NCBI GenBank assembly: GCA_015179125.1
Contig: WHVA01000052.1
Span: forward strand, 62,001 to 126,000
Length of the DNA: 64,000 bases
Reading direction: 5' to 3'
Source: Gautieria morchelliformis
Taxonomy: Eukaryota > Basidiomycota > Agaricomycetes > Gomphales > Gomphaceae
Position numbers and translations under genes: made by a program
Part shown: in pieces, positions 21,380 through 32,547 of the stretch
Layout: the number at the start of each line of letters is the position of its first letter
Numbering within the stretch: position 1 is the first letter of the stretch
Notes under the pieces: generated by a model
The model's database searches: none
What the model was told of the DNA's origin: nothing
Seen by the model: only the letters and a program-made list of their open reading frames with translations

Positions 21380-22057
21380 GTGCCTCGAGTAATACGTCGG
21401 CCATCCTGGCATCTGAAGTTACGACCTTGCTTCCTCACTAAGTAATGCGGGAACGACGATTTCTTGGGAGTTGTTAGGCTAGAAAGTAGTCACAGAGATA
21501 ATGCCATCATAGTGATCTGCCTACAGTCTTTTGCACGTGTGAGATTTGAGCCGAAGCTATTGTCCTATAACCATTGTCATTTAAACCAATACCATTTTTA
21601 AAGTAGAAGGCCGTAGACGGTGAACTCTGAATCTTACCGTAGCTTACGAGCCAACGCCCGGGAAGTTCACGTAAGCTCACCGAGAAATCTGGGCAGTGCT
21701 CCAGGACTGCATTTAAAATACATGATACCGGCCTCGTGGAAAAACCAGTGACCTCAGGTTTGAAAATAATGATGATCAGTGATTCCAAGGCTAAATCACG
21801 GCATACAATTATAGGGAGTGGCACCAAAGCCCCGAAGATTATTCCTGACTCGAGATAGCGAATCGAAGCGACAGAATATTTCCGTACAGCGAGGGGGCGA
21901 GTGATTCAATTACATGTAATACAAAGTCCATCCTGCTAGTACGAATCAGCCAATTGCTAGAGTACCTGTATGATGGACGCCATATTAATTCAAATGACGA
22001 CCATAAAGCTAGGCCAAATGGTTCGATTTGGGTCGGAGTGGAAGGCCAAGCTTGACA
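21380..22057. other. Intergenic region between pns1 and the dehydrogenase gene (tail to tail)
   Basis: Convergent gene ends flank this stretch. No conserved ORF or repeat was recognised; open frames here lack any family resemblance. Confidence 0.5.
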
Positions 22058-23557
22058 TCAGAAGTCAGTAGGTCGTTTGCTTGTGAAGAACTGAATTGTA
22101 GCGACCTTCTCGTACACCAGTTCCACGGCTTTCATCTGATTTATGGAGTCCTCTGCCGATATCCACTCATGGGGAGTCCTCCCCCTGACCTTGTCCACGA
22201 ATGCTTCCAGCTGGTAACGATATCTACTATCTATGTGAGTGTCATCACGTCATAACGGGGTGATCCTCACGTAGTCCACCAATCTTCGCCCGCTCCCTCC
22301 TTTGGTTTGTAGGCTTTTTCTACCCTCTTCTTACCATCCTTGGGGTTACAGTAACGCTGTGATAGATATGAAGTGCAGGAAATAAGTCGAGAGATGCCTC
22401 GCCGCCCTCAAGCTGGACAGTGGTGTGTATGTTGGGCCACCGTGGGATGATACCTAGGCGCCACGGCACCTGCATATCACACTCTATTTCCGCGGTAACA
22501 TCATTAGGGAAAGCGAACGTGGCCTGGGCGCCGCGGTCGATTCTGCGATCGCGATGCGGAGTATGGGTTGCTGTAAGGACGGAAGTGGGCTCTGCGGATG
22601 CTAGAAATCGGACAGCAGATATCCTGGAAGTGCGTGACCCGGAGCCCTGCACCCTGGACGAAGCTGTGACGTACGGGTAGACACCCATATCCATGAGGGA
22701 ACCTCCACCTAGATCAAAGTCGAAGCGGATGTCATCGTCCCCTATTAAGCCTCGTGGAATTGCGAGGGCTGACTTGACGGCCTTGACTTTGCCTAGCTCG
22801 CCGCCTTTAACTATTTCTGCTAGACGGCGAAATGCGGGATGAAAGCTGAAACAGACCGCCTGTCATTGAACCTTCCAGGAGATATAGATGCACCAGCGTC
22901 CTAACCGGTAATGAAAAGCCTCTAACAGAATTAGCCCCTTGCTGGCTGCAAGTTGAAATAATATGCGGGTCTCTTCCGAGCTGTCGGTACTCGGCTTTTC
23001 CAACAGCACATGTTTTCCAGCTGCAAGTGCCTTGGCTGTCCACTCAAAATGCAAACCATTTGGAAGCTGGATCGTGGACGTTAAGCCCGACGAGTGTGGT
23101 GCAAATAACCTGGTCTTACCGGGTTATATATGGCGTCAATGTTCGGATCCGAGATTAGCTCTGCAACTGGATCAATAAGGAGACACGCTGGGATATCTTC
23201 AACTCACAAACCTTGGTATCCAGTCGGTCCATAGTAGACCCCTTTGATATCGTGTTTCTGTGCAAACGTTCGAGCCTTCTGTTCGTTCCTCGCAGCGACC
23301 GCAACGACATCTGCGCCCGGATGACTCCTCACAGCAAGAATCAGTGCCGTTGGCGCAATGTTTGCTGCGCCAAGGACACCGAATCTCAGCGGATCAGACT
23401 CTTTCTCCGGCTTTGGGGGGTGGGAAACCTGATGAGTGACATGGTTTTCATCAGTTTGCGCTCGAGGCTTGACATGAATTGAAAGCACCTTACGTACCGT
23501 ATAAATTCTTTTCAAGAGTCTATACATAATTCTAGGCGAGGCGGGAGAAGCAAACAA
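22058..23557 (-). CDS. Gfo/Idh/MocA-family NAD(P)-dependent oxidoreductase
   Basis: Spliced minus-strand gene. The first coding exon has MYRLLKRIYT (start at 23527, or 23557 with ten more residues). After an intron, VSHPPKPEKESDPLRFGVLGAANIAPTAL carries the Rossmann GxxGAA nucleotide-binding turn. Then HPGADVVAVAARN and HDIKGVYYGPTGYQ follow. The EKP motif is in HFEWTAKALAAGKHVLLEKP (about 23054-22990), followed by LLEAFHYR. The C-terminal domain is DMGVYPYV...FPNDVTAEIECDMQVPWR, and the last exon ends AVELVYEKVATIQFF...PTDF with stop 22058-22060. This matches fungal dihydrodiol/D-xylose dehydrogenase-like proteins, which oxidise sugars or diols in the cytosol. The substrate cannot be assigned. 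The gene looks intact. Confidence 0.85.
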
Positions 23558-23772
23558 ATTCCGCGGCGTTGCGCATCACGATCATTTATGCTCGGGCTTA
23601 CGTAAGCATCTGGTAAGTACTGTCATGACGCGCCCGGCACTTCGGCGGGATGACGTATGTCACCCGGCACCTTGGTGGGATGACGCGTCTACGGTGGACG
23701 GAGGGGCTGTGAGAAATATAAGGTGTTGGGATCTGGAGATCCCGGGCGGCACTTCGGTGCGCTGACGCGTCG
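23558..23772. repeat. Short degenerate repeats between dehydrogenase and Plavaka remnant
   Basis: Three imperfect copies of a CCGGCACTTCGGTGGGATGACG-like unit lie at about 23631, 23661 and 23748, two followed by CGCGTC. They may mark the truncated 5' end of the transposon remnant. No gene. Confidence 0.4.
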
Positions 23773-24558
23773 ATGACGCGTCGCACTCGCGTTCAAACGG
23801 CGTGGCCTGTGTATCTGACCATTGGGAACATCCTAAAGGCCACGCGTCGCAAAGTGTCAGCACGTGCGAACATCCTTCTCGGATATCTCCCAATATCCAA
23901 GCTGAAGTGTTTCTCCGCTGGCACACGCAAGGCCCAGGGGTGGCAACTTTTCCACTACTGTATGCACACAATCCTCTCACGAATGGTCGTTGCCGGTGCA
24001 AGTGGAGTAGATATTCTTTGCACAGATGGTGGCATCCGAAAGGTATTCCCGATTCTTGCAGCTTATGTTGCCGATTTCCCGGAGCAGGCCCTTGTTGCTT
24101 GTGTCAAAGAAGACTGGTGTCCAATCTGCAAGTGCTACCCTGAGGATCGTGGCGACCCCCTTGCCACCATTTTCGCAGATGACCCTGGCACCCTTTTTTG
24201 ATGTCCAGCAGATCACATTCAACACATCGACACCAACAGTGCTGGTGAGGCTGGTCCCCGTGACAACGTGGGCATCCGTGAGGTCAGGCAGCCATTCTGG
24301 GAAAATCTCCCTCACTGTGATATTTTCTGCTGCTTGATCCCTGACATCCTACACCAATTGCACAAAGGAGTATTCAAGGACCATTTGTGCTCCTGGTGCA
24401 TGAAGGTAGCCACTCACCCTGAAACTGATGCATGTTTCTAGGCCGTCCCGAGTCACCCCAGTGTCCGTCACTTCAAGAAGGGAATCTCAACCATCAGCCA
24501 GTGGTCAGGCACGGAGTACAAGAATATGGAGAAAGTGTTCATGGGCTTGATGGCCGGT
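23773..24558 (+). pseudogene. Plavaka-like transposase, part 1
   Basis: Frame at 23800 reads TAWPVYLTIGNILKATRRK, ILLGYLPISKL, GWQLFHYCMHTIL, GVDILCTDGGIRKVFPILAAYVADFPEQALVAC and CPICK, the core of the agaricomycete Plavaka transposase (a CACTA-like group). A frameshift near 24190 is followed by REVRQPFWENLPHCDIF, LIPDILHQLHKGVFKDHL and GISTISQWSGTEYKNMEKVF. The N-terminus is missing. The hAT transposon at 24567 splits the gene, and homology resumes at 28349. Confidence 0.85.
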
Positions 24559-24566
24559 GCGCTCCC
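24559..24566. repeat. hAT target-site duplication, left copy
   Basis: GCGCTCCC, identical to 28341-28348. Eight bases is the duplication length of the hAT superfamily. Confidence 0.95.
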
Positions 24567-27500
24567 TAGTGATGGGCACGGCCCGGCCCAGGCCGCGGCT
24601 TAGCCCGAGCCGAGCCGCCAAAAGCCCGAGCCAGGCCAGGCCCAAGCCGTTGGCGCAGCGGGCTTCCTGGCCTGGCTTGGGTTTTGACAAGCCCGAGCCG
24701 AGGCCGGAAGCCGCGGCTTATGGGCGCCTGAGCCCAAGGATCTTCGGTGACCAAAAAAGGTTAGTTCTACCCTCACATAGGGATGTAATTATATTATTTT
24801 ACCTCAACAATGTAGTTAAATTTTCTCTCTCGCTCAAATACTACTATGCCCCGGGCACAGCGTGTGGATACATCTGATAGCAACTCGGAGATGGAGCTAC
24901 CTACAGTGCCAACGGTCACAAGCACCGGGCGTGTGGTCAAGCTGAGTGCGGCGCTACGTGATCCTTTAAACGTTGCCTCGCAGAAGGGAAAAGTATCAGC
25001 AAAGTCTAGAGGAGATAAAACTGACAATCATAGGGACAAGAGACTGAAGAGTACATCAGAACCCTCAAAGGCTAAGAGGGTTTCCGGTCAACAGAAGGAT
25101 AACACAGAAAAAGATGCAGCTGCCGCTAGTGAGTTTGCTTCATTTATCGCTGCACCGTATTATATAATTTGAGGTTGCATTCTTCCAACAGTGGTACCTG
25201 CTGACACGCAGCTCAGCCTAGACCATGACGCCACGCATCCAGAGGGATGGCTTGTGGATCTAGATGATATAGATAGTGTACCTGAAACGAGTAGCAATAA
25301 AATCAAGGACCGCACGCTTGACATTCAATTCTTCTTCGCTAATGCACGCGTTGAAGAGGGCAAAAGGCTAATTGAGTGCAAGCTATGTGTGTACGTAGCA
25401 ACATCTCATTCAAATCAAGATACCTACTAATCCATATATTAGCAAAGGGGATAGACACAAAGCCGTATACACCCACGATGTATCCACGCTCCGAAGGCAC
25501 ATGCAAGCATTCCATCAGGTCACAGCATGCCCATCTGTTATTGTAAGAGCTTCCTAATCTATTTTATTCAGGGCAAATACAATGAGTGGTGTAAGAAAAT
25601 GGGATTTATTAGCAAATTGCCCCAAGCTCGCAAGGATGCCAAGGCCGCTGCGAGCAATAAGCTGCTTACCGATCACTTTGACAAGGCCGCACCCAAAGAA
25701 GCCAAGGAGAAGCTCCCACCCTACTCTGATGCCCTTTTTAAGCGAGTGGCAATAGAATGGTTGATTGCAACAGATCAAGTGAGCATATTTTCAGTCTATC
25801 TTCAACAGATAACATTCATCAATCATGCCATAGCCTATTTCAGGCCTCGAACACCCACGATTCCGTGAGATGATCTCTCTGGCCTCACGTGGCAAGGAAC
25901 ATGTGAAGGTTCCCGGTCGCAAGGTTGCCCGCACAGAGATTTTGGATTTATTCCAGAGTCATCTCCGGGATCTCAAGAAGCTTCTAAATGTAAGTGTAAT
26001 ATATTATATATACTGTAATCTCCATAAGTCTCACCGGCACTTGCAGAGTGACTCGGTGAAAGGCCGTGTTTCAACCATGTGCGATGCATGGCAAGCTTCA
26101 AACGTTGATGGGTACTTCGCAGTCACAGGGCACTGGATTGAGGAAGGGAAGGAGGGTTTAAGCCTGCAGAGTGCCCTGTTAGGATTCACGCGCGTGAATA
26201 ACGCTCACTCAGGCAGACGGTTAGGACAAGCTCTTTTCAAAATTCTTGATCGCGTTGGTATCATACACAAAGTACGTAGCTCTTGTTAAATGCACAACAA
26301 TCTCATGTCACACCCTTCAGGTTGGTTGGGTGACATGCGACAATGCAAGTAACAATACAACGATGATGGATGAGCTGGCAACACGCATCCAGGAACGTAC
26401 CGGGAAGCCGTTCGACGCTGAACAACAGCGCATCCGGTTAGTCCAATTTATCCTGATTACTAGTGATGTGCTTATCGCCTATAAGCTGTCTCGCTCATGT
26501 TATAAACCTTGCTACACAAGCGTTCCTATCCGCGCACTCAAAAACACCCCATTACCACCCTCAATACCCCGATCGCCACATCCCAGACACCGACGCTGTC
26601 AAGCGGGATGCTGTGGGGCTTATTAGAGCTATTTGTGTCAAAGTAAGCATAGACTATTCTCATGTTCGCTACACTCACACTGTGGATTCCGTTCCACAGG
26701 AACGATCATCTGCTAAACGCAAGCAGATATATCACGCACTCCAGGTTCGGCACAAGGTCGAGCATCCAACAACGCTGTTGCTGGATATGGTTGTGAGATG
26801 GTCATCCACATATATTATGCTTGACCGTGCATATCGAAACCGAGAGGTATATATTCATACTGTATCCTGTTACTGTCATGCCGCTGACGTCCGTGAAGCA
26901 TGTCAACCGTTTCGTTCTTGAAATTGCCCAATTGGAGCCTGATCGTACCAAGAGAGCTCAGCTCCTAAGCCTTCAGCCGACTCAAGAGGAGTGGGGCAGC
27001 ATCAAAATATTCCTACAACTGCTTCGTGTAAGTTCCCGGCCTGTCATTCTTTCGATAGACGCACTTGAACTAATGTATATAATATACTAAGCTGGCAGAT
27101 GAAGCCCAGCATGAGTTTTCTGCTGAAAAATACCCAACATTACACCTTGCCATACCTGCCTTGGAAGGCCTGCACGCTGCATGGACCGCACGGGCGGCGG
27201 CACGCACTGGATATATTGAGTTTCACGGGCCACTCCGAGCCGGTCTATCCAAAATCGCAGAATATTATCAAAAGACTGAGGAAACTGATGCCTACCTCAT
27301 GGCTATTGGTATGTGACTCCTTCTGTCCATTGGTCACTGAATTTATTGTCCCAGTTCTTCATCCTGCACACAAACTCCGTTACTTCGTCAAAAACTGGGG
27401 TGAAGAACTCACCGCAAAGGTTCAAACAACAGTGGAGCAAATTGTAAGTGCGAGTGCGATGCTTACATTCTAGTTGTTGATAATACGCGATCCAGTATAA

Positions 27501-28340
27501 GGCTCGATGGGAGACCATGCGAACGGCAGGACACGAGACATCTGAACACACCGTTCCTAAGAAACGGCGTGCCCAGACGCTCATGGAAGACCTCAGCGGG
27601 GATGAGGATAACGAGACCGCGGTTTCAGCCTCAAGCCCATCAGGCTGGATCATCGATGTGGATGACGGTTGGAAGGAGGACTTTGACCTCTTCCTTCGCT
27701 CACATGATCGCATAACGGAAGGAAAGACACTACTGCAGTGGTGGGGGGTAAGTCCTATAGACTTTTAGAAGACACACTGACTTATCTCGATACAGGCCAA
27801 TGGGTGGCGATATCCCATTTGGCAGTCACTCGCTTTTGACTACCTCGCTATAATGGCATCATCGGTGTCAAGCGAGCGTACGTTTTCGAGCTCAGGAATC
27901 ACGATCACAAAACGCCGTAATCGCCTGCGGGGCGATGTGGTGGAAGCCCTTCAAGTAGTCAAATGTGCACTGCGTAACGACATACTAGTGCGTGAGCCTA
28001 GCCCGAGTTCGAAGTTGGAAATAGATCTGTTGACCGAAGAGGATGGTCTGGAGGCATCCAATGACGGCAACCGCGACAGCTTCGAGTTTGGGAGTGATTG
28101 CGAGTGCGGACTACAAGATATACTTGACGATGAAGATGATATGTGATATTGGTAGGATAACTACAATATACAAGTCTTATGCTAGGTTCCCCACCAACAG
28201 GCCGCGGCCCAAGCCGGGCTTAGCCCGAGCCGAGCCAGGCCTGCTGTTAAGGGCCTGGCTCAGGATTTGGCAAGCCCGAGCCCGAGCAAGCCAGGCCCAA
28301 GCCCGGGCTTTGGGGCCGAGCCGGGCCCTGCCCATCACTA
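24567..28340 (+). mobile_element. Complete hAT transposon (3774 bp)
   Basis: Terminal inverted repeats TAGTGATGGGC/GCCCATCACTA, extending to about 22 bp with one mismatch, and 8-bp duplications GCGCTCCC on both sides. Subterminal regions (24575-24735 and 28200-28330) are GC-rich arrays of short AGCCCGAGCC-like motifs in both orientations, probably transposase binding sites. One multi-exon transposase gene fills the interior. The element interrupts a Plavaka transposase; removing it and one duplication restores collinearity (FMGLMAGAL then PHTLKAAWAVLDFFYL). Confidence 0.95.
24846..28146 (+). CDS. hAT-family transposase, apparently intact, about 12 exons
   Basis: Starts MPRAQRVDTSDSNSE. A BED-type zinc finger is split by an intron (ECKLC ... 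RRHMQAFH). The RNase H-like core follows with the first Asp in STMCDAWQASNVDGYF, the second in VTCDNASNNTTM, the CLAHVINLATQAF (CxxH) motif, and the RW motif in MVVRWSSTYIMLDRAYRN. After an insertion domain comes the C-terminal dimerisation block MASSVSSERTFSSSG...KRRNRLRGDVVEALQ. It ends in an acidic tail, with stop at 28144-28146. Introns are short and GT-AG (for example 25134-25193). I saw no stop or frameshift within the inferred exons, so the protein may be active. A linker of about 100 residues before the BED finger is lysine-rich and could carry a nuclear signal. Confidence 0.88.
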
Positions 28341-28348
28341 GCGCTCCC
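28341..28348. repeat. hAT target-site duplication, right copy
   Basis: GCGCTCCC directly after the right terminal inverted repeat. Confidence 0.95.
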
Positions 28349-28830
28349 ACCTCACACTCTCAAGGCGGCATGGGCTGTCCTGGATTTTTTTTACCTGTCA
28401 CAATATCCCTCACACATGACTACCACCTTGAACTGCCTCCAAGATGCCCTGGACCGCTTCCACCATTACAAAGAAGCTTTCGTACACAGCAAGATTCGAG
28501 ATCATTTTCAAATTCCCAAGCTACACATGATAGAACACTACGTTGAGTCTATCATGTCTTGGGGGACAGCCAATGGCTTCAACACCGAATTGCCAGAGAG
28601 ACTGCACATCGACTTCTCTAAAGTTGGTTACCGCGCCAGCAGTCAGGACTTCATAATCCAGATGACCTGATGGCTTACTAGACAAGAAAAAATCCATTCC
28701 TTTGGCAGCTTCCTATCATCTCTCTCCCCAGGTGAAGCTGATGTGGATGACAAAGATTGTGAGGAAAATCTTGGCCGTTTGGTGCGTTTCATCCCAGCTG
28801 TCAGGGGAACACCAATCACACACTGCACAT
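28349..28830 (+). pseudogene. Plavaka-like transposase, part 2
   Basis: Continues from 24558: LKAAWAVLDFFYLSQYPSH, CLQDALDRFHHYKEAFV, FQIPKLHMIEHYVESI, TELPERLHIDFSKVGYRAS. A stop (TGA near 28668) replaces the codon after FIIQMT, and WLTRQEKIHSF follows in frame. The reading frame then runs into a minisatellite. The element is dead, but its middle portion is well conserved. Confidence 0.82.
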
Positions 28831-28968
28831 TATCGCATGCTTTATCGCATGCATTATTGCACTGTGCATTATCACATGCTTTATCGCATGCATTATCGCA
28901 CTGTGTATTATCACATGCTTTATCGCACGCATTATCACACTGTGCATTATCGCATGCTTTAACGCACG
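28824..28968. repeat. 39-bp minisatellite, about 3.7 units
   Basis: Units are built of CATTATCGCATGCTTTATCG-type segments separated by GCACTGTG. In the Plavaka frame they encode LSHALSHALSHCA-like repeats; on the minus strand they encode DKACDNAQCDNAC repeats. It sits where the C-terminal part of Plavaka should be. Confidence 0.85.
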
Positions 28969-29473
28969 CATTGTTGGTGGCCCCTGAGCTTCTCCTAGCC
29001 TTTAGCATCCTTCTGTCTTGTGTTACGTTTATTTCCCTTCCTGTTCTGGCCCCTTCCAACATCATTCCTTCCTTATCTGTCCAGCCCTGTTATCGCTGGC
29101 GTGATTGCTCATGTAACTTGGGCATTCGGTGATCGGGCTAGCATGCCTGAGTTTGCTTATAGTTGTAGTTAGGTGGCAAAGGGGTTCCTTAGAGTTTTCT
29201 CTTTGGATCCCCCTTCGCCAGGTATGTCTATGTCCTGTATATAGTTCTCTATCTTACTTTGGATCCCCCTTCGCCAGCTCGCTGCTTGAGTGTAGAGCGT
29301 CTGCCTAGGTTGCCCTTATAGTTTCATTGTCAGATATGTTTTCTGACCCCTTGTTCTTTTGCCATTGTTTTACCTTACCCTGAACCCCCCTTGTAGTTCC
29401 CTTGTTTCCAATTAGTTAATTACCCCATATGTCTATCCGACTTCCACTCTCTCCGGAATTTGCTTAGTACTAC
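28969..29473. other. Non-coding target region left of the KDZ element
   Basis: T-rich sequence with no credible ORF. A 21-bp direct repeat (CTTTGGATCCCCCTTCGCCA plus one base) occurs at 29202-29222 and 29258-29278. It is possibly the remainder of the Plavaka 3' region. Confidence 0.45.
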
Positions 29474-29481
29474 ACCATTAC
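29474..29481. repeat. KDZ target-site duplication, left copy
   Basis: ACCATTAC, repeated exactly at 46576-46583 beyond the right end. Confidence 0.9.
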
Positions 29482-29649
29482 CACCTGTAGTGCCCGGTTA
29501 GTCATACCTTCTTAGCTAGGGTAACCGGCCGGGTTGCAGAGGCTAAGTAGGTATGTTTTGCAGAGAGGACCAGTACTACGAATAATACTACGTATAATTC
29601 TTACTTAGCTACAAAATCTGACTGTGGGTGAGCTACTATGGACACCTGT
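29482..29649 (+). repeat. KDZ left terminal inverted repeat, outer 168 bp
   Basis: Nearly identical to the reverse complement of 46408-46575 (two or three mismatches). Ends in ...GGACACCTGT where the gypsy element inserted. Confidence 0.92.
29645..29649. repeat. Gypsy target duplication, left copy
   Basis: CCTGT, repeated at 36702-36706. The right KDZ arm has a single CCTGT at the corresponding position and serves as the empty site. Confidence 0.93.
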
Positions 29650-29864
29650 TGTAAAAGATGTCGATCTTAGGACCTTGTATCACAAGGGCACTGCAGAACT
29701 TGACCAATGAGTGGTATTCTGAATGCTACGTAGTGACAGGTAAGAGTAAGATGCGATGGGAACCGCTGGCCGGTTCCCACACATAAACTATACAGTAGGT
29801 CCCTAAGGGGCCCACTGGGATTATGTAATAACCATTGTACATGTAGATACATAGGTTATTTACA
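29650..29864 (-). repeat. 3' LTR of the gypsy element (215 bp)
   Basis: Pairs with 36487-36701. It contains a TGGGAACCGGCCAGCGG-like inverted motif and TATA-like AT stretches. Confidence 0.93.
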
Positions 29865-29897
29865 CCCTCCCCCTCTATAGACAACTATAGGGGTCGA

Positions 29898-31951
29898 CTA
29901 CAACTCATAGAGGTCATCCATAATGGAGTCCTCTAGAGTGGCCGATACGATGACATCGTCATCGTACGGGGCCGGTGGAGCGCGTGAATCCTCCGGGGGC
30001 ACCTCCGCGTCATCGGTGGTGATTGGGTGAGGCTGGTCAGCCTCACCACTAGCAGCGGTATCCGCTTGGGTGATGAGGCCAGCGTCCTCGCGGAGCATGG
30101 CCTCAACGGCCGGGTCCTCAGTCTGAGGAGGGGGCCGGAAGCGTGCCAGCTCTTGGTTGAGCTGAGCATGAGTGAGGGGTCGCGGCACTGCGGCCCTCAC
30201 ATGGTTGGTCTCGAGGACCTTTTGTTGGCCCTCGCGGGCGGCAGCGCTGAATGCCGCGCCGGTGATGCTGCGTTGAACATAGTGTTCAATGCATGCCACT
30301 CGCTTGCGAGTGACCCCCGCGTAGCGGGCCAACCATCTCGCGATCTCGGCGAGGGGGATGTCGGGGCCGGCTCGGCCCCCCACAGGGAATGGGCCCGTGA
30401 TGGAGAGCCGCAGGGTGGTGCTCTGAGGCGTCAGCACTTCCCTGGCGTCGACGAGGCTTGACCATTGGTCTGTCAAGCCGAATAGGTCGAGTAGCCTCGC
30501 CCTGAGAGGTGATGCGACCCCTTTGACCTGGGGCGCAAGGGCCTTCAACCACATCCAGACATCCATGTCATCTAGGTCGAAGGTGCCATCCGCGTTGTCA
30601 CGGATGGCTGATGGGATTTCTTCAGGGTTGTGTATCCAACCCTTTAGGATGGCCGTGATATCGTGCGGGGTACCACCCGCTACCACGAGACAATCCCTTT
30701 TGGGATTGCAAGCACGTTGTTCGTGCTCGATGCGTTTAAATACGCCGATCATCTCGCGCGTACACGCGAGCTAGCCGGCAGACGTCGTACCATTGAGTAT
30801 GACGCTGTTGGGCCTTCCCTACCGGCCATAGTAGGAGGCCCGTCTCGGAGATCGGTGGGTCTTCGAGTGGGATGAGCGTCCCTGGGTAGGGAGGGTGAAC
30901 TGTCCCCGCCGGTGGAGGCAGGGCCACACCAGGCCCAATGTACTGGGCCTCGACCTGTGCTATCCGCCGTTGAAGGGCAGGGTCGTTGATAGTGTGCGAC
31001 GATGACGCCGCTAGGTAAGCGCTAATCGCGCTTTCCCTCACAATGGCTAGCCCATTGACGGTGTTGGGGGTGCCACGCAATTTCTTGCGCTTTTTCTTTG
31101 GCTGCTCTGCCAGCCGCTGTGCCCTTTCCGGGTCATACGTCTTCCAGATGGACGAGTCTGACTCCCATCCTTCTGGGACGCCATACGCAGAAAGGCGCGC
31201 TATGCCCTTCCGTCGTTGTCGTTGTCGGGGTCGGTGCCGACAATCGGGACGCTAGCCCCGATGTTGCACATGCCGGCAAAGGCGCCGTCGCACAAGGTGA
31301 TGATGGCCCGGCCACTGGGTCCGTGGCTGGGTCATGTCCCAGCCTTTTTGAGGCAGCATGGAACAGGGTAACCTGGAGCTGGGCTGCGCTCAGCTGCTGC
31401 TCCAGTTCCTTGATCTTGGCGCGCTCGGTTTCGAGCGTGTCATCGCGGTCTTCGACCATGCGTTCCAACTACTTGACCTCTTTTTTTGAGGTCGTGGATG
31501 TCCCGGAGGAGCTCTTCTCACACGTCACGCGCGATGCCCCTTGGGAGCCATCCCCAGGCTGCATTGATGGCGTCGCCGATGTCTTCGTCCCACAATTTGA
31601 CCTTGCGGGTGCCTGTAGCGGCCCTTAAGTGCACGGCATAGTCCACGCACGTTGCGCAATCGTCCGGGTGGACAATGGCGAGGGCGTCCTCCCATCCCAC
31701 GATCATCCAGTGCTCCTGGTCTACTGGAGCACGGAGAATATCTGCGGCCCCCTGTCTCGGGCCGTTGCTCATGTTGTGGACGTTGACGGATCAACGTCCA
31801 TCCCCTCTTTGGGGGGCATCATCTTTGTGTGGATGATGGTGGTAGGCTTCCAAGAAGCGATGCGCCCTCGGAAAGATCCGAGGTGAAAATTTAACCGCGC
31901 CGTGGCCGGCGCATCATGTGGTCTGCACGTGACAGACACGTCTAGCGGCAT
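29898..31951 (-). pseudogene. Downstream ORF(s) of the gypsy element, hypothetical
   Basis: Two connected coding zones follow the chromodomain. The first (about 31951-31130) starts MPPKEGMDVDPSTSTT, includes LPRGIARDV with a stop near 31517, then a coiled coil (TERAKIKELEQQLSAAQLQV) and ends in other frames. The second (31080-29898) includes TVNGLAIVRESAIS and a 284-codon ORF with MDVWMWLKALAPQVKG, REVLTPQSTTLRLSI and an acidic C-terminus. No enzymatic motif seen. A 3' extra gene of this type accompanies some agaricomycete gypsy elements. Its role is unknown. Confidence 0.55.
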
Positions 31952-32493
31952 CTGGGGAGGTTGCGTGGCTTGCTCACCCCCCGAAGCTCTAGATAGCTAT
32001 CTAGGGCTTCAAGGTCCTTGCAGGATGACATGGGTTCCCATGTCACGTCACCTAGGGTCCAACGGACCTGGAACTCCAGGTCCGTCGAGTTTATCCATCG
32101 ATGTGCGATAATCTCGTCGACGAGCCACTCCTCGTCGTCATTCGCTCCGAAGTCATAAAATGACTTGGCCTCATGACGAGGGAACAATTCGTCATTGTTA
32201 GCCTCGTATCGCCATACGAGGCTTGAGTGGAAGACCGGCGAAATGCGACGGCTTTTCAGCTCATCGGGAAGATCAAGGGTCACCGTCTAGGCGTCATTGT
32301 GAGCCTCGATGATGCGGTACGGTCCGATGTACCACGGGACTAGTTTTCTGGCTCTTCCTTTCGGGAGAGTTAGGTTTTGTGTCGAAAGGTAGACGCGGTT
32401 GTTGGCTGTGTACCTGTCAATCACCCTACATTTCTTGTTTTCATGAAACGTTTGCGTCACTCGATGCTCTATGATTGCATCGTGTGCCGCCAT
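31942..32493 (-). pseudogene. Gypsy integrase C-terminus and chromodomain
   Basis: The minus strand reads HRVTQTFHENKKCRVIDRY, RKLVPWYIGPYRII (integrase C-terminal fold), LPDELKSRRISPVFHSSL, and a chromodomain EWLVDEIIAHRWINSTDLEF then WEPMSSCKDLEALDSYL. A stop at 32286 lies between the two halves. The integrase catalytic core upstream is deleted. Confidence 0.88.
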
Positions 32494-32547
32494 CAGGTTC
32501 TATTTTGCCTGATGTGCGAACCGGGCTGTCCACGGCTATGGGGAGGT

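Noticed and set aside
28824..28968. Regularly spaced repeats resembling a small CRISPR array
   Set aside because: Units are contiguous with no unique spacers, in a eukaryotic transposon; a minisatellite.
31098..31628. Plus-strand ORF of 176 codons
   Set aside because: Antisense of the downstream gypsy ORF; composition dictated by the opposite strand.
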